Source: Roridomyces roridus (taxonomy: Eukaryota; Basidiomycota; Agaricomycetes; Agaricales; Mycenaceae). From it: a DNA stretch of 64,000 bases. The position numbers and the translations under genes are program-made. How positions within the stretch are numbered: position 1 is the stretch's first letter; the number at the start of each line of letters is the position of its first letter. The notes beneath the pieces are model-generated. The model was not told the origin of the DNA and ran no database searches. It was given only the letters and a program-made list of their open reading frames with translations. The stretch is taken from the NCBI GenBank assembly GCA_029378245.1, contig JARKIF010000007.1, positions 2,170,001 through 2,234,000 on the forward strand, written 5' to 3'. This document shows, in pieces, positions 57,070 to 64,000 of the stretch.

Positions 57070-58056
57070 TTAGAATCGCCACCTTTCAGCAACCGTGTGG
57101 ACCTGGGCGTCGACGTCAGTACGCAATATGCCGGCCAATACTTGAAGCTGTTTGGGAGCATCGGCGACGCACAAGTTGCATCGACTGATGCAAGGCAAAC
57201 AGGCGGTGTAGTCCAACACGGCGGCAGCCGCAGCAGTACTGCAAGGCGTGTCGCGCACAGCGTCGTACACTCGTGCCATGTGCAACTTGAACCAACCGGT
57301 AGATTTCAATGTGCAATCTCTACCGGTTCCAGCTACTGTTGCTCCACAGCCTCGCGAGTGGCCCTTCGTTGACCACCAGCACAAGTCACCAAAGGCGGCG
57401 GTCGCCTCGTCGGATGGGCAATTGGCAACATATCTGTGTCGGTCTACCGCAACGCAAGATGCGTGGACGCACTGATTACGAAAGCGACACAAGGCGGTGA
57501 GGCACAAGCCACTAATGAGGCTGAACTCGGAGACCTCATATTCACCGGAACAAAGTGCGTTTGGATTCTTGAGAGTCCCGACAGCCGCTGCCCTGGCGGT
57601 GTCTGGAAGGGTGAGGCTGCATGCGACGGCGAAAACGCGATAAGGGTCTGCGTCTATTCTGGACAGCAGGGTGGAGCGGATAATGTCGCAGACGCGCCGC
57701 ATGTTGTAGGCATGTGCGGCACGGTAGACGAGGTGAATATGATCGAGTACGTCGATGGCAGAGGAAGGAATCGGTTGCGGATAGCAAAGCAGCAGGAGGC
57801 GGCGAAGCACTGCGCTTGGCTCCTTCACTCGGGCGACAGGTAGCCCTGCATGCAGATTATCGCTGGCCTCTGAAGCGTTGCTTTGAGAAGCAGGGTCGTC
57901 GACGGTATGGAAAGATTTCGGGGTATTGAGGAAAAGTACGGTTTTGTGAACGTGGAAGTCCACGTTGTCAGAGGAGCGCAGAACGAGGTCGTGGGGGCAG
58001 TTACCGTTAGCGCTGCTTGCTGCAAAAGGACTGGGAGCGCGCGTAGTTAGAGACAT
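57070..58056 (-). CDS. BTB/POZ domain protein
   Basis: A single ORF of 328 codons from ATG at 58056 (another in-frame ATG at 58092 adds 12). The BTB core reads HDLVLRSSDNVDFHVHKTVLFLNTPKSF, split here as PHDLVLRSSD and FHVHKTVLFLN, then AVLRRLLLLCYPQPIP and VLDHIHLVYRAAHAYNMR. A helical BACK-like part follows (DADPYRVFAVACSLTLPDTA). The C-terminus has several Cys. It is a paralogue of the split BTB gene at 59978-61807. It may act as an adaptor for protein binding or ubiquitin ligases; the partner is unknown. No lesion is seen. Confidence 0.82.
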   Translation of the reverse strand: MSLTTRAPSPFAASSANGNCPHDLVLRSSDNVDFHVHKTVLFLNTPKSFHTVDDPASQSNASEASDNLHAGLPVARVKEPSAVLRRLLLLCYPQPIPSSAIDVLDHIHLVYRAAHAYNMRRVCDIIRSTLLSRIDADPYRVFAVACSLTLPDTARAAAVGTLKNPNALCSGEYEVSEFSLISGLCLTALCRFRNQCVHASCVAVDRHRYVANCPSDEATAAFGDLCWWSTKGHSRGCGATVAGTGRDCTLKSTGWFKLHMARVYDAVRDTPCSTAAAAAVLDYTACLPCISRCNLCVADAPKQLQVLAGILRTDVDAQVHTVAERWRF

Positions 58057-58256
58057 TGTGCGAGAAGGAAGCAGATGATGATTGCACAGCATGCGTACTT
58101 AAGCATACCGGTTGCCGCGGCCTCGCGCGGGAGTAGTGCGCGTGTTTTCTTATATTTTATTTCGGCTTAGACTAAGAGAAGAAGTATCAAGAAAGCAGAG
58201 TGCATACAGGTAGCAAGACAGGACATACACATATTATACAACGCTTCATTGTGTTT

Positions 58257-59834
58257 TCACTCCGCCACTCCCCTGCACCATGGACCGAACTCGGCATCCA
58301 GGAATCCAACGCCCGGTTCTTCCGACCACCAAGGGCACTCCGCAACCCAGCACTTAGTGGAGTCACCGACATCAACGGCCAGTCCGTTGACGACGTGGAA
58401 AGTGCACCACCCGTAATTGACCCTGTATTTGACCCTGGAAGTGTCCAAGGTGCGATACAGCGTACGAAAGGCCTCGAGAGCTGAAGCCGCGTCTGTGGCA
58501 GCGTCTGGAGCAACATTGTCAACATAGGTAAATCCTAGGTAGTAGATACACGTACAATCTAACAGATTTTGCTCGAGCGGCCGATTCTTCCAGTTCTGTC
58601 TGCGACAATTTTTGCTGATGGTGTAGCCGGTGATAGCCCAGACAATCTTGTCCAGCCCCGGTTCGACACAAAACTTATCCGTAGGACGGAAGCTATGGGG
58701 ATACGCCAGTTTGGCGAGGTAGCTTAGAGAAATCGCGCTGTTGAGGTTGAGGCAAAGATCTCTCCAGAGACGGAAGCCGTCATCTGCGACAATTCAGGTT
58801 AACACCATAGCGAACACATGCGAAAGGCTGTACTTTGGATACCTGCGCCAACTTTGAAGATGCGCTTATCAAGAACGATGCGGCGGAAGTGTTTGGGGAC
58901 AGCTATAGCTCGGTGAGTATCTATTATGCGGCGTAACACGAGCATACCTCTCATTTTCACCAGGTCCAGTACGATAACAGGTCTGCCTTGAACAGCGATC
59001 TGGACCACACATATGAGAATACTGTCCCAATCCGCCACAAAAGTCCTGTGGGTCTTGACTTGTTCAAGGCGGAGAGCTTCTTTTGCCGACGGAGACATTC
59101 GCGGGTCCTGGCCCTCCCATTCGATGTCGAACCCTATAAAGGTCCAGGGAGTGATACCCAGCAGGTTGTCGTCCGCGTCGTCTTCTGTTTCGCATACAAT
59201 ATAGGTAGGCGTAGAATACGGTGTGCCCGGTGGTATGTTAGAATGATCGATAGGCAGAGGGGGATACGGCTTCAGAAAATCTATAGGTGGAAGCGCAATA
59301 GGGTGATGAAAATGTTCCACCAGAGGTGGAAGACCGTTTAATAAACGGGAGCGTCCATCAAATATCGAGGCCAGATTCAAGCAGCGTGTGCAGATTTCAG
59401 CAGCGGACTTGTAAAAATCTCTAGACCCATCTTGAAACGCACGCGGCCAAGTGTATATGACGGGTGGGACAAGACCTAGAAACATCCTCTAAGTTTTGTG
59501 GCAATAGCCTTGTCCGATCGAGGAGGAACCTCATGTATCGGTGGCGCATTACGGTAAAGCCTGCATATCGTATAGTTTTCAAGAGAAGGAACATTGAGGA
59601 GTGATTCGGACTGCAGTTCGGCTGAAGTATTTTTGCAATGTGTGGGGAGAGCCGCGAGGAAGACGAAAGAGGCTCCAAGTCTTCTGGCCGATGTTTAAGG
59701 AAAAAACCAGGGCCGTAACAGTCCGTTGAAAGAGGATCAGATGATTGGACTGGGACGAGATATGGTGAACATGGTATAGGACTGAGGGGAGGAAAGGCGG
59801 CGAGAAGAAAGGAGATGCAAGGAAGGAAGGACAT
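58257..59834 (-). CDS. 3'-5' exonuclease (DEDDy, RNase D/WRN-exo fold)
   Basis: The ATG is at 59834 (MSFLPCISFLLAAFPPL), with about four introns and roughly 420 residues. The exonuclease I motif is WTFIGFDIEWEG, giving the D-x-E metal pair. VVQIAVQGRPVIVLDL forms the next strands. Motif II is in VGADDGFRLWRDL. The third motif comes together across an intron as DYAATDAASALEAF, giving Y and D of a DEDDy active site. A C-terminal stretch of about 60 residues (HVVNGLAVDVG, WVAECPWW) is unassigned. Such enzymes trim RNA or DNA 3' ends. Stand-alone mushroom members are uncharacterised. It is divergent from the split BTB gene, 143 bp away. Confidence 0.8.
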
Positions 59835-59977
59835 GACATGGCGGACCGATGCAGGAAGCGTGGCATTTATGTCACAATACAACTCAGTTTCTGCGATCTA
59901 GATGGATTGACCACACAGGTATACGTTCACGCCCTTTATAGGGTCGCAGCCCTGTTTACTTGTTCGAACCAAAAACT

Positions 59978-61807
59978 ATGTCTCGCGACTCTTTCACCAG
60001 CAGTCCATTCGCTACGCCCAACTCCATGACTTTACCTGCCGACATCATCGTCAAAACAAACGACCTAGTCCTCTTTTTTGTCCACCGAGACATTTTATGC
60101 CTTGCGTCCGACGTGCTGACGCGCTCGTTTGCCGAACAAGACAAGAAAGGGACCGACAAGCGGGAGCACCTTCCGATGTACACCGTTCCAGGGATGGCCG
60201 AGGTCGTATTCGGATTTCTTTTGTGCTGCTATCCGAGGGCGTTGATGCAGCCCCGTATGGCACATATAATGTACAATAATTCAAAGAAAAAAAACACACC
60301 TCGTGCAAAAAAACACGCACCTCAAACACACCTTGTGGGGGAAAAAAACACACAAGTTGCACCACTCCAGGAAAACACACACCACACTATACCCACAGAT
60401 TGAACGGGTAAGCCGTGCGGCCGGCCTGATTTTGAACAATTTCATCAGCAATCATTATACCTGATGTGCATTGATGGCATTGCTAAGCCATGGTTCAAAT
60501 TTTGTTTAATTTTCCACATCCAACTTGAACAGGATTGAATTGGCTGACGTGGAATGCAAGACAACTTGATCTGCTTGGCCCTTGGGCAGTCTGGTACTGC
60601 TTACCATAGCTATTAGCTTGCAAACTGTGGACTGCCTAAATAACCTTGAGCTTGAACACTGAGTTGACACTGAGGTGGTTCAGCCTCGAAGACTAGCCTA
60701 TGTTTACAACCTCCCAGGCCTCCAGCCAATGTCAGGGATGGCATTGCAGCCCCATGTAGCCAGTGGGCTACCAGGCTGCATGCAGGCACGGACTACAAAA
60801 CCATATTGGATTGCTCAAATTGCACGGCCGAACATTATGATCAGATCAGGGCTTGCCGGACAATCATCACGGCAACTGGCAGCATGGTCAGCTGGCTTCG
60901 TTTCTGAGCTATATTGAATTCAACTTTTGACTCCGAGTCCAATGTGTGCAATTTTTTTGAAGCTGAGGGTGTGTCATTTTCTGCGGAGTTGGACTCCACA
61001 TGCGTGTTTTTTTTGGTGATTCCACTGAAGTTGCGTCTTTTCTCAAGATTTTCCCTTGTTGTGCAATTTTTTATTTTTTGTACAGTATATGTGCCATAGC
61101 CCCGTGCTCTTCCTCTCAGCGGCATCGAAATGGCCCATAGCCTGTCGGTGCAGCTGAACGCCGTTGAGGTTACAGCTTTACTGGAAGACATACTGGAGCA
61201 GCGCATATTTTCGGAACCCTACCGGGTGTTCGCACTCGCATGCCACCTCGATTTGCCAGACCACGCACGCGCAGCCGCCAAGGAGACGCTTCACCACCCA
61301 GTTTTCTACCGACTGGAAAGCTTTTTCCGTTCGCCAGAGTTCCACCTCATAAACACATCCACGCTTCTGTCGTTGTACGCGTACAGGGCGGAGTGCGTGA
61401 GCAGTGTCCGCGGGTTACTGCACTCTTTGCTCCAGCTGTCTCTTGGAGAACTCGAGAGGACGAAGATCATCGTTCCCTGGTGGATGGGCAGCGAACATCA
61501 CTCCGCCGCATGTGGCCCCCGCTTCGCAGACGGTCTTACTAGATCAGGAGCAGAGGACAACACCATGGTAACGCCGGCGCCGTGGTTCGTCAACCATATA
61601 AAACGTGCAGCGCGTGTCGCAGAAGTCGGGCCGACGGGGGGAGCGGTTGCAGCATCCTTATGTGACTGGCAAGAAGCGTTCCCGGAGGTCGTACATTGTG
61701 GACTGTGTGGCAGAGAGGGCGGAGCCGGGTTGCGAGAGTTGGCGGTTTTTGTCCACAAAATAATAGATACTATAACGGTCCGTAAAGACTTTACAAAGCA
61801 GCTGTAG
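59978..61807 (+). pseudogene. BTB/POZ gene split by an 843-bp transposable element
   Basis: The 5' part (ATG at 59978) encodes the BTB start (SMTLPADIIVKTNDLVLFFV, ILCLASDVLTRSF, VVFGFLLCCYPRALMQPR). It is interrupted at 60256 and resumes at 61099 with HSLSVQLNAVEVTALLEDIL, then SEPYRVFALACHLDLPDHA and a stop at 61805-61807. Taking out the element with one copy of its 6-bp duplication keeps the frame exactly, so the gene was whole immediately before insertion. The predicted product would be about 328 residues and a paralogue of the neighbour at 57070. With the insertion the reading frame runs into element DNA, then stops near 60400. Confidence 0.88.
60256..61098. mobile_element. 843-bp TIR element with 6-bp target duplication, inside the BTB gene
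   Basis: It starts TATGGCACATATAATGTACA and ends with the inverted match TGTACAGTATATGTGCCATA, about 20 bp with one mismatch. GCCCCG flanks both sides (60250-60255 and 61099-61104). The left arm has AAAAAACACAC blocks. There is no transposase. A 6-bp duplication with this end does not fit hAT (8 bp), Tc1-mariner (TA) or PIF-Harbinger (3 bp), so the superfamily is open. Confidence 0.88.
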
Positions 61808-61912
61808 ATGTATCGTACCTAGTCGAATTCTTATTTCTTGAGCAGCAATCTGGTTTTACTGTCGAGATGGAACGTTAAAATGTATGACATTGTTGGAAGT
61901 GAAATATACGAT

Positions 61913-63360
61913 CTAAGCTACGCGACGAGGAAACATATCGAATCGATTCAGAACTCTCTCCTTGAGAGTGGCTTTGTGTGCTGCATACTCCGCACCCGTG
62001 AGTTGGGCCACCGTCCTGCACCCCATGTCCACATACTGAAACATTGCAGCCCCAGTCCAGGCGACGATGGAACCGCGCATGCCGTCCGTTATAAGTTTGG
62101 AATTGTAGTGGGTATAAAGCGCCGACGGGAAAAATATGGGCATCCCTGCAGCCACCTGGAAATAGAACCCGAGTTCTTTTATGAAGATCTTGCTGTCTTG
62201 TGAAGGATCGAATCGGCCGTATGGCACCACGCAGCACAAGCCCGGCGCAAGATTTTGGGTGTCGATATGTCGCTCCGTCATGACGCCCCTCGGACCGCTG
62301 TTGATGCAGAGGGAGGTAAAGGGATAGCAAGCGGGTATGATCTGCGGGTGCTCTTGGCAGATCTTGTCGGCTACGCGTTCGTACTCCACGCATAGGGCAG
62401 GGAATTCTTCGTAAAAGATATCTGGACGCAGGAGTGAGACAATACATCCATCCGTACAACGGCACTCACTGTGTATAGTCTCGCGGACAGGAGACAGGGT
62501 GTATCTAACTTGGTCGTACAGCGGCTTATAATCCCCGATGCACAGAGCAGAAGCTCTAGGGAACTGGGGTACGTTAGTAAGAAGGACCACTGCGAGAGGT
62601 TCGACTGACTGCAGAGGACCCTTTGGTGTTGTTAAATACGTGGGCCTCGTATATCCCTCTGTCATGTTTACCGGTGTAAGTGGCCTTGAAAGCGGAAGCA
62701 AGTCGGGCAGCGGCCATGCACACGTCGTTCATGACGCTGCTCTTGGGCAAAGCAGCACGATGCACGGTCTTGTAGCCACGCACATCGTATATAGACATAG
62801 GACCGCTGTAGCTTATCAGTCGAGGCGTATCCAATAAAGGTAGCGCCTTACCCATTTCCAATTGGAACCTCCACTAGACCGCGGCTTGGCACGGTACCGG
62901 CGCGTAGAGGTCCAGCGTACCCACGCGCATGGGTGGCACGATCCAGCGCAGACGTCGTGGACGTCATAGAGGCACGAGAGCTGTTGAGGTCGGCAGCAAA
63001 CCGCTCGGCGCGTCTGTGCGACTTGACAGTATCTGCCTGTTTCTTCTTGACTTGCCAGCGTGTTTTCTTTTGGACGCTGTCGTTGCAGGCGGCAGGGTTG
63101 GCAGAGTCACTGGAAGAGTATGGGCGAGCGTATGGTGCAGCGCGCTCCCGACGAGAAGCAATGGGAGGGTCTCGGCCACGTGCATCCGATTCTTTGGCGG
63201 ATTCAGGTGGAAAGTCGGGACACAGGGATTCGTCAGCAGCAAAAGACGCTGTTGCAGCATCCGCGGAATTGTCATCGTCGTCGCGAGCCCATTCCGTAAC
63301 GATATAGGGAAGGTCGCGTAGTCAAGCGTGCACACTGCTCGAAGACGTTAGAGAGGCCAT
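61913..63360 (-). CDS. 2OG-Fe(II) dioxygenase-like (DSBH) protein
   Basis: A likely ATG is at 63360. The N-terminal 150 residues are charged and disordered (DESLCPDFPPE, KKTRWQVKKKQADTVK). Then come SIYDVRGYKTVHRAALPKSS and, across an intron, GYTRPTYLTTPKGPLQSVEP. The last exon holds a double-stranded beta-helix: TERHIDTQN (H-x-D), VPYGRF, MPIFFPSALYTHYNS (distal His) and RGSIVAWTGA (candidate 2OG Arg). The family is widespread in Agaricomycetes and uncharacterised; the dioxygenase role is inferred from these motifs. The simplest first exon meets a TGA at 63322-63324, 12 codons in. A GTGTGC...CAACAG intron (63335 to about 63262) would skip it in phase. It is convergent with the BTB gene. Confidence 0.7.
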
Positions 63361-64000
63361 GGAAGACGGCACAAAGAGATTCACTGGTCTTAAATCACCA
63401 GGCCGGTGGAGGGTGCGGTCACAATCGACGCTATATCCATTTAGATGTGAAAGTATCAAGAGGGAAAATACGCGACAGGGTCGCAACGCACCTTAATCCT
63501 TCGGAGTACGGCATGCATCTGTATATATGAGTAGATGCAGACTGTCTCCCATCCCTTAGTGCATCATATCTGAGCACCCGAGGGCAAGACGACGCTTGTG
63601 CCATTGTGCTGCATCCGTCCCGCGAGTTCGCGGGCCCTGCGGGTGCGCATAGTCTCGGCCGGCACTGTCTAACACGCCGTTAGGAAGTGGGGAGAAGAAG
63701 GAGCATGCAGCGTTCGCGTTGAGCGCAGCCTTGGCGAATGCGTCCTGTGAGTTCGCAGGCCCTGCGCATTCGCCATAGGCTTGCTCGCGTTGAGGCTCGC
63801 TAGCGTCGAGAGCGGTAGACAGCGTAGTAAGATGAGAAGGGGGGCGGATGGGCAGCATTGCTAGCAGCCATAGACCGTAGTATTAGACCTGCTGAGTGAG
63901 GCGTAGGAGCTTGGCGGGAAGACGTCGATCCGGGCATCAAGTCAGGTGGCGCTTCGAATGATGACCGGCCATCCCACGTTGCGCTCTCGACGCTCGACGT
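63361..64000. other. Window end, no supported gene
   Basis: A minus-strand ORF of 100 codons (63858-63556) has no domain. It contains two related stretches sharing GAGTTCGCxGGCCCTGCG (63626-63645 and 63748-63765). No gene is supported. Confidence 0.4.

Overview
The window is nuclear DNA of a filamentous basidiomycete, most likely a mushroom-forming Agaricomycete. Genes are split by many short GT-AG introns (about 45-75 nt), and the protein families are ones expanded in that group: BTB/POZ proteins, F-box proteins, STAND/NLR proteins, TET/JBP-like dioxygenases, P450s of one family, and integrase-domain genes. The stretch is accessory in character. Almost every gene cluster is separated, and several genes are broken, by repeats and small transposons. 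Intron borders were placed by eye from splice signals and frame continuity.

Layout. 0-10.3 kb: the C-terminal stub of an unknown gene, a BTB gene facing an integrase-domain gene (DDE fold with its first Asp changed to Asn), a six-unit tandem repeat with splice-like signals, and a long TET/JBP-like 2OG-Fe(II) dioxygenase gene. 10.5-22 kb: a repeat-rich graveyard with a TIR element, a dead E2 ubiquitin-conjugating enzyme copy, a P450 split by about 2.5 kb of foreign DNA, and a hAT-like MITE with an 8-bp target duplication. 22.6-32 kb: an NLR gene (helical N-terminus, P-loop NTPase, TPR) with two apparent lesions, an ADP-ribosylglycohydrolase gene split by two abutting copies of one mobile element, and an F-box gene. 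32-40.5 kb: an intron-bearing tRNA-Glu-like gene, a coiled-coil protein of unknown function, an intact P450, and a solo LTR lying 11 bp behind the P450 stop codon. 40.8-53.3 kb: a second, intact NLR with 15 near-identical TPR units, an intron-free F-box gene, a second intact P450, and an HMG-box transcription factor. 53-64 kb: a transposon whose terminal inverted repeats contain an 11-bp satellite and which has itself been hit by a hAT-like MITE, then a cluster of BTB, 3'-5' exonuclease, BTB (split by an 843-bp element with a 6-bp duplication) and DSBH-dioxygenase-like genes.

How they may work together. The two NLRs, the BTB and F-box genes and the ARH gene suit ubiquitin, ADP-ribose and self/non-self signalling, but co-location here is probably a compartment effect: a transposon-rich, fast-evolving region where families duplicate and decay. 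The three P450s are clearly paralogous; one is dead and two look functional. There is no evidence for one biosynthetic cluster. Non-coding intervals longer than 300 bp are listed with what they hold.
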